Shown here: in pieces, positions 24,789 through 33,458 of the stretch
How the letters are laid out: every line of letters begins with the position of its first letter
Position numbering within the stretch: position 1 is the stretch's first letter
Origin: JBFXDW01 sp050180745
GTDB lineage: Bacteria; Pseudomonadota; Alphaproteobacteria; UBA9219
Assembly (NCBI GenBank): GCA_050180745.1
Contig: JBFXDW010000002.1
Coordinates: 1 to 38,056 of the forward strand
Reading direction: 5' to 3'
DNA length: 38,056 nucleotides
Notes under the pieces: generated by a model
Databases searched by the model: none
What the model was told of the DNA's origin: nothing
Seen by the model: the letters and a program-made list of their open reading frames with translations, nothing else
Made by a program: the position numbers and the translations under genes

Positions 24789-25106
24789 GAGCCGGAACAA
24801 GATTCTGAACTGGCCCTAAGAGGAAAGTATAGCCTAAAGGGTATCGTCACAGATTCTTTAAATGACATTTCATTCCCCTTCCTCAATCTACTGTGTCACA
24901 AAATAAAGACACTTTCTTTTGTAGTGCTTATTAATACTTTCAACAGCTTGTTTTTACCCCATGAATTAAGTAAAGCCTAGCTTCAGATAAGCGGTGCAAG
25001 GCTTATAATGAGTCGCATCCAACTTACCCATATAAACAATCAAGCCCCACGACGAGCACAAATGTCAAATTTGTGCCGCAGGAAACTTCAACCTAACGGT
25101 GTTACC

Positions 25107-26807
25107 ATGTCACAGGACCATAAAAAATTTTGCTTCAGACCGAAGATTCTAGAAACGATGAAGGGATATAAACTGGAAGATTTTATATCAGACATGTCTT
25201 CTGGAATCACTGTAGGATTCGTCGCCCTCCCCCTTGCAATGGCCTTCGCTATTGCCTCCGGCCTTAAACCAGATGCTGGTATTTTTACCGCCATCATTGC
25301 TGGTATGATTATCTCAGGCCTTGGTGGATCTCGTGTTCAAATCGGCGGTCCTGCAGGTGCTTTCATTGTCATCGTTTACGGTATCGTTCAAAGTTATGGC
25401 GTAAGCGGCCTTATAATCGCTTCAATGATGGCTGGAGTTATGCTCTTTGTTATGGGCGTCTTAAAACTAGGAACTCTTGTCCGCTTTGTCCCTATATCTA
25501 TCGTGATCGGCTTTACAAACGGAATCGCAGTTCTGATTGCTCTATCACAAATCAAAGATCTCTTTGGCTTAAAGATTGAAGATCTTCCCTCAGAATTTTT
25601 TCCAAAAATCAAAAGTTTGTTTTCTCATATGGGAACGCTTGATCCAAAAACGACGATGCTGGCGCTGGTATCAGGCATCATTGTCTTTGGGTGGCCAAAG
25701 TTCGTCTCTTTGACAAAAATGAACTTTCTCAAACGTATTCCGGGAAGCATTATCGCTTTGACCAGCTGCACCGCTGCCGTCACCTTCTTGGACTTACCAG
25801 TGGACACGATCGGCACACGATTTGGAGGAATCCCTTCAACGTTACCAAGCATCACCTTTCCTGAGTTTGATCTATCAACCTTGAGAAGCTTGATCTCGCC
25901 AGCAGCAACAATTGCTATCCTCGGAGCCATTGAATCTCTTCTATGCGCCCGCGTTGCTGATGGTCTCATTGATGATCGTCACGATTCAAACCAAGAGCTT
26001 ATGGCACAAGGCATTGCTAATTTCGTAGCCCCACTGTTCGGTGGATATGCCGCAACGGGTACAATCGCTCGGACTATCACGAATGTGCGTTCTGGAGGTA
26101 AAACACCTATTGCTGGTATGATTCATGCAGTCACTCTTTTGATGATCCTTCTTGTCGCAGCACCTTTGGCAGCTAATGTACCTTTGGCTACACTGGGCGC
26201 TATCCTCCTCTTCGTAGCCTATAACATGGGCGAATGGCATGAATTTGTTCGGATGCTCTCCTTTCCACGTACCTATCGGCTCGTGCTCATATCGACTTTC
26301 ATATTAACTGTGGTTGTCGATTTAACCGTCGCTTTTGAAGTTGGACTTCTTTTGGCCAGTCTCATCATCATTACAAGGCTCTCGCAGGTTACAAGTCTTC
26401 AACCAATGTCCGAAGTCGAATCCTTAGGAATAGCGAAAATTGGTCGTGATATTGAAGCCTACAGAATCTCTGGCTCCATGTTTTTCGGAACCGTTGATAA
26501 GCTGGATGCACTGCTGGAGCAAATCACGCCTCAAACAAAGGTCATCGTCCTGAATGTGAGCGCTCTTATCAATATAGATAGCTCAGGCCTAACGGCATTA
26601 CGTCAGGTACGTAAGAAATTAGCAGACCGCGGCGTTAAGCTCCTTCTCTCTGGAGCCATAGACCAGCCTCTAGCTGTTATGAAGAAGGCAAACTTCCTCA
26701 AGGAGATGGGAAAAGAGATTTTCGACACAAATGCTGAGGCTTTTAGCTATGCTGCCGAATTAAGGAAGCAAGATAAAACACAGGTTTCAGACGCTGTTTA
26801 TGCCTGA
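25107..26807 (+). CDS. SulP-family anion transporter with STAS domain
   Basis: This 566-residue inner-membrane permease belongs to the SLC26/SulP family, whose substrates include sulfate, bicarbonate and dicarboxylates. The N-terminal signature is GITVGFVALPLAMAFAIASGLKPDAGIFTAIIAG, with SRVQIGGPAGAFIVIV, and about 12-14 hydrophobic segments run to residue 425. The cytoplasmic STAS domain (about 430-550) contains IVLNVSALINIDSSGLTAL. The start is uncertain: ATG 25107 matches the family start, but ATG 25008 in the same frame has AAGG 6 nt upstream and would add a basic 33-residue leader. The actual anion cannot be read from the sequence. Confidence 0.93.
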   Translation: MSQDHKKFCFRPKILETMKGYKLEDFISDMSSGITVGFVALPLAMAFAIASGLKPDAGIFTAIIAGMIISGLGGSRVQIGGPAGAFIVIVYGIVQSYGVSGLIIASMMAGVMLFVMGVLKLGTLVRFVPISIVIGFTNGIAVLIALSQIKDLFGLKIEDLPSEFFPKIKSLFSHMGTLDPKTTMLALVSGIIVFGWPKFVSLTKMNFLKRIPGSIIALTSCTAAVTFLDLPVDTIGTRFGGIPSTLPSITFPEFDLSTLRSLISPAATIAILGAIESLLCARVADGLIDDRHDSNQELMAQGIANFVAPLFGGYAATGTIARTITNVRSGGKTPIAGMIHAVTLLMILLVAAPLAANVPLATLGAILLFVAYNMGEWHEFVRMLSFPRTYRLVLISTFILTVVVDLTVAFEVGLLLASLIIITRLSQVTSLQPMSEVESLGIAKIGRDIEAYRISGSMFFGTVDKLDALLEQITPQTKVIVLNVSALINIDSSGLTALRQVRKKLADRGVKLLLSGAIDQPLAVMKKANFLKEMGKEIFDTNAEAFSYAAELRKQDKTQVSDAVYA

Positions 26808-26833
26808 TCACTTGATCTCGACTAATCTCAACG

Positions 26834-26859
26834 AAAAACGGGCCTTTAGGCCCGTTTTT
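26834..26859 (+). terminator. Rho-independent terminator after the SulP gene
   Basis: AAAAACGGGCC, loop TTTA and GGCCCGTTTTT form an 11-bp stem followed by T residues. It also serves the convergent gene ending at 26870. Confidence 0.92.
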
Positions 26860-26869
26860 TTGTTACAAC

Positions 26870-27880
26870 CTACATCTCCGAACGATCTAATTCTGGCAGT
26901 TTTTGTTCTTTCAAAATCGACCATAACTGCTTTTGGTGAGCCTTAACCGCTTCCGAGAATTTAAACCAATCAGAATTCTCAAAATTATCTTTATCTTTCC
27001 ACGAATAACGTTGATCGTTTTGAAAATAATCAATATCAACAGCTGCTCTAAACCATTTATCCTCGTTATAGGCGGGAAGCGACAGCCCTCCATATTCAGA
27101 AATCCTCGCCCGCTCTTTGTAACGCTTGATCCTTTGAGCACGATAATAATCTTTGGAATTCGGATCATCAGGACCAATATCCTCATCAATATCCGAACGA
27201 AGCTGATTTATGTTCTGCTGCAAGACATCGGCCTTCTTTACTAAAGGCGGATCTCTATCAGTTACAAGAAAGGTGTACAAAGCTGCAGCCGCATCTAAAA
27301 ATCGAGTGCGATTATCAACCTGATCATGAAGAAGTCTTTCATCAGTCCAACTTAAAGCAGGCATATCAGGCTGATGCTCAAAAGAACCATGACCAATATT
27401 GATAACTCTTAAAGGACTGAATACAGGAAGGGCAGGATCAGAATTCAAATCATCAAACTTGCCAATAAAATTCTGATGAGCCCACGTGTCAACATAAGCA
27501 TGAGCCGCAATTCCAATCCGATACAAACAACCAAGCTCCAAAGCTGATTGGAGCATATGACGCGCCAATAAATTATCAGGCGTTGTTATCCATGGGCTCG
27601 TCTTACCATCCTTCCTTTTGGCTGTCTCGACCTTCGGATCACCAGGAACAAAATGAAAAACAGGATAAATCCGAAGAAGGTTTTCTCGGGGCCGCAAGAT
27701 GTTCATCGTTTGGCTAATGTAATTCCTGTATAAGGAACCACGATTGCCATAAATGACAAACTCCTCGCAATTATCATCGACCAATTGAGCAGCGTAAGCA
27801 ATCTTCTGCGCTTGTTGAGGAATAAACCCAGCCCGTGCAGCAATAAGGTAGGTAATGTAATAATGAAATTCATCATCCAT
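26870..27880 (-). CDS. DUF6765-family protein
   Basis: This 336-residue protein starts MDDEFHYYITYLIAARAGF and has IAYAAQLVDDN (Asp35, Asp36) and HAYVDTWAHQNFIG (His127, Asp131, His135). These His and Asp positions resemble the metal ligands of zinc-dependent phospholipase C/P1-nuclease-like folds, so a metal-dependent hydrolase is possible but not shown. There is no signal peptide. The closing 90 residues are rich in Lys, Asp and aromatic residues. It stands alone, convergent with the SulP gene. Confidence 0.75.
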   Translation of the reverse strand: MDDEFHYYITYLIAARAGFIPQQAQKIAYAAQLVDDNCEEFVIYGNRGSLYRNYISQTMNILRPRENLLRIYPVFHFVPGDPKVETAKRKDGKTSPWITTPDNLLARHMLQSALELGCLYRIGIAAHAYVDTWAHQNFIGKFDDLNSDPALPVFSPLRVINIGHGSFEHQPDMPALSWTDERLLHDQVDNRTRFLDAAAALYTFLVTDRDPPLVKKADVLQQNINQLRSDIDEDIGPDDPNSKDYYRAQRIKRYKERARISEYGGLSLPAYNEDKWFRAAVDIDYFQNDQRYSWKDKDNFENSDWFKFSEAVKAHQKQLWSILKEQKLPELDRSEM

Positions 27881-27964
27881 ATCTTTTCACTCCTTTAAGT
27901 ATACATTCACAATTGTCTCAATTAAAATAAGATGTGAATACAACCATAGTACACTCCCGCAAAG

Positions 27965-27996
27965 AAAAAGCTGGTCTCTTTCGAGACCAGCTTTTT
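27965..27996 (-). terminator. Terminator after the exported protein gene
   Basis: A perfect 14-bp stem (AAAAAGCTGGTCTC) with loop TTTC or GAAA; T-rich on both sides, so it may work in both directions. Confidence 0.9.
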
Positions 27997-28011
27997 ACAA
28001 ACCGATCAAAC

Positions 28012-28881
28012 CTATTCGTTCATATAAGTCCTCTCGGCAGCAATATCAGAGGTTCCAGAACGCGTAACTCTGACACTATACCCAGAAACGCTGTAGGATG
28101 GAGCATTAATCGTCATAGAAGAAGACTGTCCAGCAGGAATACATGCAAGATCCTTTGTCTCAATAAAGGTTGTGCTGGTTGATGTCGGATCAGTCACCGC
28201 ACGGAAAGAAACCATACCCCGCAGGAAAGGATGTTGGCCCTCATTACGAATTGTCACCGTAAACTGATTGTTCGTAGAAAGAGAATCCCCAAGCGCTAGA
28301 GTCGTCGCCTCTTCAGTAGGAATAGGATAGGTTACGTGACTTAGGACTGCGAGGCCCTTTTTAACGTCAATTGAAACATTTCTTTCAACAGGAAGAATTT
28401 TGATAAACTCTCCTGTAATTGTAACAAACCCTCCAACAGGAATAGAGCCAACTGGCTTCGTATTTGGTGTACCAGCATTCGGATTTGTATCGGAAACCAC
28501 TCTGGCCGCAACAGAAAAGGTATCGGCAGGAACAGCGGTTGTTCCCGTATTGCGAACACGAATGCTCCAAGTATAGCGACAAGTAGTTGGGTTTAATGTT
28601 ATCTGTGGTGCTTCAATCTGAGCCATGTAAACAGCCTCTGTCTGTGCATTACCAGTTTGCGTATTGCCTGAAGGATTGGTCTCATCCGGCGTTGTCGTCG
28701 CCCCTGTAGCCGGAGCCACTTTCTTTGCTGCATCCAAGAGCTTTTCGTTTTTGATTGTAGAGACAACCGGTTTCATTTTATTCAAAACAGGTGAAGTATT
28801 GACCTTAACCGCATCTGCAGCACTAGCGGGTAAAGGAAGTAACAATAAACTAAGCACAGCAAGGCCGAGTATACGCTTCAT
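28012..28881 (-). CDS. Exported protein with CARDB-like beta domains
   Basis: This 289-residue protein has a signal peptide (MKRILGLAVLSLLLLPLPASA). A low-complexity Thr/Asn/Gly region near 60-90 leads into two beta-rich segments: YTWSIRVRNTGTTAVPADTFSVAARVV...GSIPVGGFVTITGEF and FTVTIRNEGQHPFLRGMVSFRAV...IPAGQSSSMTI. The RVRNTG and IRNEG patterns resemble CARDB-type Ig-like domains used in extracellular proteins. ATG 28881 has GGAG 8 nt upstream, so it is preferred to GTG 28890. It is followed by a strong terminator and stands alone. Function unknown. Confidence 0.7.
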   Translation of the reverse strand: MKRILGLAVLSLLLLPLPASAADAVKVNTSPVLNKMKPVVSTIKNEKLLDAAKKVAPATGATTTPDETNPSGNTQTGNAQTEAVYMAQIEAPQITLNPTTCRYTWSIRVRNTGTTAVPADTFSVAARVVSDTNPNAGTPNTKPVGSIPVGGFVTITGEFIKILPVERNVSIDVKKGLAVLSHVTYPIPTEEATTLALGDSLSTNNQFTVTIRNEGQHPFLRGMVSFRAVTDPTSTSTTFIETKDLACIPAGQSSSMTINAPSYSVSGYSVRVTRSGTSDIAAERTYMNE

Positions 28882-29198
28882 GAGATTCACTCCATTTCCA
28901 AGTTAAAAGAATATATTTCATTTCTGTACACTATTTGAGTTTACTGTCATGAATGGTAAATCCAATAGCTTTACTTATTTTGTGCAGAAAGAAAGTGGCG
29001 GGATACGATAGGACTATCAAGACAATCCCCATAAAACATTCAGAAACAAAGGACATCACCGACGCCCCTTACTCTAAACCCTGAGGAAAGGATACCCCTC
29101 TTTCCATCAAAATAACAAGTTGAAAAAAAAACGAAAAACAGCACAACAATTAGGCTCAATATCCATACTGTATGCACCTGAGATTTGTAGTGACGATC
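28882..29198. other. Gene-free gap of 317 bp
   Basis: No open frame of quality, RNA gene or clear repeat is seen. The promoter of the minus-strand gene starting at 28881 should lie here. Confidence 0.4.
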
Positions 29199-29720
29199 CT
29201 AAAAAGATTCATCGAACGACGCCGGAATCCACCCCTCTTCATTAAATCCAGCAAGAAACCAAAGAGACTTTAAAAGGTCTTCAGAATTTATGAGGTGAGG
29301 TTCAAGTGCAGGAGGATCCTCCACTGCAGCAGGCGCATCCAAAAGCCATTCCTTTCCGTCTATTTTGGCAACAAGAATGACATGAAAAAGACTACGTGCC
29401 CTCACCTGAACAGACCACAAAAGAAGATGGTCAGCCTTCCACCCCATAGCTCGCAGACGCGCATATTTCCAAATCGCAAGATCCTCGCAGTCCCCACCTC
29501 CCTTTTCTTCTGTTTCCTTTGGTGTCGCCCAATATTCTTCCTTTTGGTATGACTCTTGATCAGGAATATAAGCCAGTTTATTGGATTCACTTTGCACATC
29601 AAACAAATCCTTCGCCATAGCAGATTGTTTTGTGTGGTCATCTTGATGAGGCCAGATTATGATGAGACCGACCGTCCCTGCAAAACCGCCCTCTGGCCCA
29701 TCCTTTGGAGGGAGAGCCAT
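29199..29720 (-). CDS. Transglutaminase-like cysteine peptidase (BTLCP type)
   Basis: About 174 residues remain if ATG 29720 is the start, only 8 bp from the end of tRNA-Ala. The core matches bacterial transglutaminase-like cysteine proteinases: YWATPKETEEKGGGDCEDLAIWKYARLRAMG with the nucleophile Cys in GDCED, His in SLFHVILVA and Asp in WLLDAPAA. The family includes LapG, which cleaves RTX adhesins, but typical members have a signal peptide and a longer N-terminus, both missing here. No ribosome site is visible at 29720 or at the alternative ATG 29618. It may be a shortened or poorly expressed copy. The frame runs on through the tRNA, but that part is not protein. Confidence 0.65.
   Translation of the reverse strand: MALPPKDGPEGGFAGTVGLIIIWPHQDDHTKQSAMAKDLFDVQSESNKLAYIPDQESYQKEEYWATPKETEEKGGGDCEDLAIWKYARLRAMGWKADHLLLWSVQVRARSLFHVILVAKIDGKEWLLDAPAAVEDPPALEPHLINSEDLLKSLWFLAGFNEEGWIPASFDESF
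29696..29720. repeat. Palindrome next to tRNA-Ala 3' end
   Basis: CCCATCCTTTGGAGGGAGAGCC recurs as CCCATCCTTTGGGGGAGAGCC after tRNA-Arg(CCT) at 30582-30603. Each copy can form a hairpin (GGCTCT with AGAGCC). Confidence 0.65.
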
Positions 29721-29728
29721 ATAGTTAA

Positions 29729-29804
<76 letters not shown>

Positions 29805-29911
29805 TAAATACTTAAACATCAGGAAAGGGATCATTAAGTCCTGACTATGTCATGTGGTTCAGTGTTACAACCATTGTTTCTTGCTCTCCACGCCGCGCTA
29901 CCAAATCAAGG

Positions 29912-29931
29912 CCAGCTGAGCTACAGGCCCT
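29912..29931 (-). other. Displaced 5' fragment of tRNA-Ala
   Basis: Twenty bases, AGGGCCTGTAGCTCAGCTGG, are identical to the 5' end of the intact tRNA-Ala, 126 bp away in the same orientation. Nothing after the D-arm is recognisable as tRNA. Confidence 0.85.
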
Positions 29932-30007
29932 TAGTTAAACGTCAAGGATGGTATTGTAAGGCTACAAGGGCGCCATTTATGATATTCCTCTTCCTGTCTG
30001 TCAAGCG

Positions 30008-30187
30008 CCTTATGTTTTGAGCAGGGCGGAATCATAAATCGTTAACGCCGACGACAACCCATTGAAAAGACTCGCGTCGAATTTTTTGCATATCATCAAT
30101 GAAAAAGATTCGGCTTCGAAAATTCAGCGGATTTCCTCACAGAATTTTTGACGTTAACGATTTATGATTTTGCCCTTATGTTTTGAG
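30008..30187. mobile_element. 152-bp inverted-repeat insertion with 14-bp direct repeats
   Basis: CCTTATGTTTTGAG occurs at 30008-30021 and 30174-30187. Between them lies a segment whose ends, AATCATAAATCGTTAACG (30030-30047) and CGTTAACGATTTATGATT (30152-30169), are perfect inverted repeats. There is no open frame inside. This looks like a non-autonomous insertion with target duplication, though a 14-bp duplication is long. Confidence 0.6.
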
Positions 30188-30287
30188 GCGGCAGTATAGA
30201 TTCCTTAGTGAAAATGATATAGAGCAACTTGCAGTGAGCGCCAGAATAAGGCATAAATCCTCTTTTAAGTTAATTTTTCCTCGTTGT

Positions 30288-30447
30288 TATAGCCGATCCA
30301 ATATAAATTGATCATTTATACCGCCGAGATTTTTTGCCATGGCAAGGCAAAGTTCGCAGGCCATATAGACATATTGCCAAGAACTTTAACAACGCCATGG
30401 TGAAAAAGATCAAGGTAGAAATATCAATTTATATTGGATCGGCTATA
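30288..30447. mobile_element. 160-bp element with 25-bp perfect terminal inverted repeats
   Basis: The left arm TATAGCCGATCCAATATAAA plus TTGAT (30288-30312) is matched exactly in inverted form at 30423-30447. No gene lies inside. Single arms occur at 13238-13257 and 19962-19975, so this is a dispersed repeat. TA at both ends would fit a Tc1/mariner (IS630)-type MITE, which is inference. Confidence 0.7.
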
Positions 30448-30480
30448 TATACTGCTTTTAAGGCATTACGTAACAAGGAA

Positions 30481-30557
30481 GTCCCCGTAGCTCAGCAGGA
30501 TAGAGCACAAGTTTCCTAAACTTGGGGCCACGTGTTCGAATCACGTCGGGGACACCA
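30481..30557 (+). tRNA. tRNA-Arg (anticodon CCT)
   Basis: A complete gene begins GTCCCCGTAGCTCAG, has anticodon loop TTCCTAA on CAAGT/ACTTG stems, T-loop GTTCGAATCAC and ends CGGGGAC-A with encoded CCA. It reads the AGG codon. Confidence 0.96.
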
Positions 30558-30574
30558 TTTTAGGCCGCACACAT

Positions 30575-30603
30575 GGCTCTGCCCCATCCTTTGGGGGAGA
30601 GCC
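30575..30603 (+). terminator. Palindrome after tRNA-Arg(CCT)
   Basis: GGCTCT and AGAGCC enclose CCCC/GGGG with a short loop. It lies 18 nt past the tRNA and matches the palindrome at 29696-29720. There is no T run, so its role as terminator is uncertain. Confidence 0.45.
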
Positions 30604-30643
30604 AACCAAATACGATTCCTCTTGCTTCTACAGTGCTTCCAGA

Positions 30644-30679
30644 AGGCGCAAAAGCGCCTCAGCCGCGCTTATGCGCGGC
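30644..30679. other. Two adjacent GC-rich hairpins
   Basis: AGGCGC-AAAA-GCGCCT (30644-30659) and GCCGCGC-TTAT-GCGCGGC (30662-30679) stand side by side between the convergent tRNA-Arg(CCT) and tRNA-Met. They could stop transcription from either side. Confidence 0.5.
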
Positions 30680-30709
30680 CTATAACGCTTTGATATTTTT
30701 AGATAAAAT

Positions 30710-30784
30710 TGGTAGCAGCGGAGGGATTTGAACCCCCGACCAAGGGATTATGATTCCCCTGCTCTACCACTGAGCTACGCTGCC
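30710..30784 (-). tRNA. tRNA-Met (anticodon CAT, elongator type)
   Basis: A complete gene begins GGCAGCGTAGCTCAG, has anticodon region GGAATCATAATCC and ends CGCTGCT-A with encoded CCA. The D-arm and anticodon region resemble elongator tRNA-Met of alphaproteobacteria; tRNA-Ile2 also carries CAT and is not fully excluded. Confidence 0.9.
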
Positions 30785-30940
30785 ATATATCGCTCGGAAG
30801 GCAAGAGGAATAAGCACTTAACGCCTATAAGTCAAGTGCTTCTGCACAGCAAAACTGTAGAGAGTTTTTAAGAGGAAGATTCCTACCTCCCGTCTCTCTT
30901 GAGAGAGAAAATACACCCAATAAATAGAGCGCAGACTACC

Positions 30941-30969
30941 TTATCCACAACTTATGCGGGTTATCCACA
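30941..30969 (+). promoter_or_regulatory. Two perfect DnaA-box consensus sites
   Basis: TTATCCACA occurs at 30941-30949 and 30961-30969, in the same orientation and exactly 20 bp apart start to start (about two helical turns). They lie 94-122 bp before the secretin start, in the 278-bp gap after tRNA-Met. Confidence 0.6.
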
Positions 30970-31062
30970 GATTAACGTATGGTTAATTTTTGACTTCACA
31001 TACTATTTAGCACATCCTGACACGCGGAAGTATGGCTTTCATTTTAAAGGGGATATGTTCCC

Positions 31063-32796
31063 GTGTTACACGTTCGTTTCTGTCTCGTATTGCTGCTTTT
31101 TCTTGGCTCTTGTACTACGAGTATTTTTCCAACAGACAAAATTGACCCTTCCGGTAACTTGGACCGTGAGGACTATTTGGCCCTGAGGGATCGCTCCTTG
31201 ATGAGTGAAGATAGCCTCATCGGTCCTCCCCTCCCTTCCCCACAAACGCCTCAGGCCACTATTAAAAAAACATCGCCCCCCAAAAAACAACCTCAACTTA
31301 GCAACAAAAAAATAAGCCTGTCCGTAACTGACTCGGTTCCTCTGCGCAATGTGCTGATAGAGCTCGGTCGCGAAGGCGCAGTCAATATAGAGCTCGATCC
31401 GCGTATTACTGGCGGCATTATTTTTACCGCGCACGAACAACCTTTTTCTCTTGTTCTGCGGCGCATTTGTCATCTAGCAGGATTGCGTTACAGCTATGAA
31501 GAAGGGTTTGTCCGCATTGAAATTGATGAGCCCTATCAGAAGACATACTCTCTCAATTACCTAAGCCTTACCCGTAAAACAAAAAGCGAAGTTGCCATTG
31601 CGACAAATGTTTTTGATGTGGACCTGACCGACAGCAATGGCAACAGCACGAAGACAGGATCAAGCGGGACAAACAATAATTCAACCGCCTTGATCTCGAG
31701 CGAAACCGAAGCCAATTTCTGGGATGAACTTAAAAAATCACTACCCCATGTTTTAAAAACAGCTTCATCGTATAAGGCACTTGTGCGCGACAAGAAAAAC
31801 CGCGTTGAGGCCAAAACAAATTTCAGCATAGACCGCCAAGCTGGGCTCGTAACCGTATTTGGCAATTCTCGACAACAGGAAGCTGTCCAAAAATATCTTC
31901 ACGATCTTGAGAAAAAAGTATCGGCACAAGTACTGATTGAAGCCCGCATCATCGAAGTGCAACTGGACGAAGAATTCCAAAGCGGCATTAACTGGACAGC
32001 TCTTGCTAAAGACGCCACTGCTGCTGCCGCCAATTTTGGCTCTAGGGGTGCATCGGCACTCATCTCGAGTGCTGATACAGGTGTCTTTACAGCCTCTTTT
32101 GATACAAAAGATATTTCTGGCATTCTGAATCTTGTGAAAACATTCGGCACAACGCGCGTTCTATCTTCCCCTCGCCTGACAGTGATGAACAATCAAACAG
32201 CTGTCCTGAAAGTCGCACGTAATGAAGTTTATTTCCTAACCACGGCACAGTTTCCGACAACATTGACGACCAATGGAACCAGCATTTCCGGAACGCCTGT
32301 TTTTTCGAGCACGCCTCACACAGTTCCCGTTGGTCTTGTCATGACCGTACAACCGGCCATCAACAGTCAGACAAACCGCATCACCATGACAATGCGGCCA
32401 ACAATATCGCGGGTTGTTCGTTATGTGTCGGACCCGTCCATAGCGCTTAACGCGGCCAACGCCAGCAGCGCCAGCAGTATTGAATCACAAGTCCCTGTGC
32501 TTGCAGTGCGAGAGATGGATTCTGTCCTGCAACTCCAATCTGGTCAGGTTGCTGTTCTGGGAGGCTTGATGCAAGACAGTTCAGAAAATCAGGATCAAGG
32601 ACTTCCCTTTTTCGATACGCTGCCTGTCATAGGCAATCTTGCAAAATCGCGCAGCAATGATGGCACAGTTAGCGAGCTCGTTATTCTTATTCGTGCGACT
32701 ATTCTTGATGAGGTCTCTCCGGATACTGCCGACATTGATCTTTATCAGACCTATAACAAGGACCCTCGATCTATTTTGTTTTCTCCTCAACAATAA
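31063..32796 (+). CDS. Secretin lipoprotein, MshL/PilQ/GspD family
   Basis: This 577-residue protein would form the outer membrane pore through which the pilus or pseudopilus passes. A GTG start (AAAGGGG about 10 nt upstream) gives a lipoprotein signal with lipobox LGSC (Cys17). An STN-like N-domain (about 92-150: ISLSVTDSVPLRNVLIELGREGAVNIELDP) and the MshL-like segment YSLNYLSLTRKTKSEV follow. The secretin core (about 290-560) starts VLIEARIIEVQLDEEFQSGINW and closes with VAVLGGLMQDSSENQDQGLPFFDTLPVIGNL. It is the first gene of an operon with prepilins, ATPase and platform protein, 18 bp before the next gene. Confidence 0.94.
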   Translation: MLHVRFCLVLLLFLGSCTTSIFPTDKIDPSGNLDREDYLALRDRSLMSEDSLIGPPLPSPQTPQATIKKTSPPKKQPQLSNKKISLSVTDSVPLRNVLIELGREGAVNIELDPRITGGIIFTAHEQPFSLVLRRICHLAGLRYSYEEGFVRIEIDEPYQKTYSLNYLSLTRKTKSEVAIATNVFDVDLTDSNGNSTKTGSSGTNNNSTALISSETEANFWDELKKSLPHVLKTASSYKALVRDKKNRVEAKTNFSIDRQAGLVTVFGNSRQQEAVQKYLHDLEKKVSAQVLIEARIIEVQLDEEFQSGINWTALAKDATAAAANFGSRGASALISSADTGVFTASFDTKDISGILNLVKTFGTTRVLSSPRLTVMNNQTAVLKVARNEVYFLTTAQFPTTLTTNGTSISGTPVFSSTPHTVPVGLVMTVQPAINSQTNRITMTMRPTISRVVRYVSDPSIALNAANASSASSIESQVPVLAVREMDSVLQLQSGQVAVLGGLMQDSSENQDQGLPFFDTLPVIGNLAKSRSNDGTVSELVILIRATILDEVSPDTADIDLYQTYNKDPRSILFSPQQ

Positions 32797-32814
32797 CTCT
32801 GGAAGGCTACCCCC

Positions 32815-33450
32815 ATGAACAATACTCAAGAAAAAGGATTCTCGCTCGTTGAGCTATCAATCGTTCTGGTCATCATCGGCATTATCATTGGCGGTGTTCT
32901 AACAGGACAACAAGTTATGGAAAGCGCACGCATTACGAATGTCGTCAGCGCTATTCAGGCCTATCAAGCACAAGTGCAGACCTATAACCAGAATTTTGGC
33001 ACCCTTCCCGGAGATGATGCCAATGCGGATTCGCGTTTTTCTGTATCCGTAGGCGTATGTTCTGGAACAGATTGCGGAGACGGCAAAATAGGCACGAGCT
33101 CCTCGTTCAACGCATCCTCTGGCGCAACGGATGCCTCGGCTGAAAGCCGTTATGTATGGGAACAACTTCGTGCCGCTAATCTAGTCAAAAACCAAGGCAG
33201 CGATACGGGCGCACAGCCATCAAATCCTTTCGGAGGAGTCTATGGGTTTCAAAACGGCTCTTCAGGAGGAGAATTTGACTCGAACATTATTTGCATAAGT
33301 GAAATCCCTGGAACAGCCGCGCAAGGCATTGACGCCCGCCTTGATGACGGTGTCCGCAATGATGGGCAAATGCGGGCTATTGATGGCGGCTCTGATGGCG
33401 ATAAGGCATATCAAGAAGGTACAAGCTATACGATTTGTATAAGGATGTAA
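32815..33450 (+). CDS. Type IV prepilin-like protein (probable major pilin)
   Basis: This 211-residue protein has a short leader cut by prepilin peptidase before Phe in KGFSLVELSIVLVIIGIIIGGVL, with Glu5 of the mature form present. The hydrophobic helix is followed by TYNQNFGTLPGDDANAD, a pattern found in alphaproteobacterial type II/IV pilins. A Gly/Ser/Asp-rich C-terminal domain has Cys residues (VCSGTDCGDG, IICIS, YTICIRM). It lies between the secretin and a second prepilin. No prepilin peptidase is in the window. Confidence 0.92.
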   Translation: MNNTQEKGFSLVELSIVLVIIGIIIGGVLTGQQVMESARITNVVSAIQAYQAQVQTYNQNFGTLPGDDANADSRFSVSVGVCSGTDCGDGKIGTSSSFNASSGATDASAESRYVWEQLRAANLVKNQGSDTGAQPSNPFGGVYGFQNGSSGGEFDSNIICISEIPGTAAQGIDARLDDGVRNDGQMRAIDGGSDGDKAYQEGTSYTICIRM

Positions 33451-33458
33451 GAAAAATA

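Noticed and set aside
30941..30969. Chromosome origin (oriC) at the DnaA boxes
   Set aside because: Only two boxes, no clear AT-rich unwinding region and none of the usual origin neighbours in the window.
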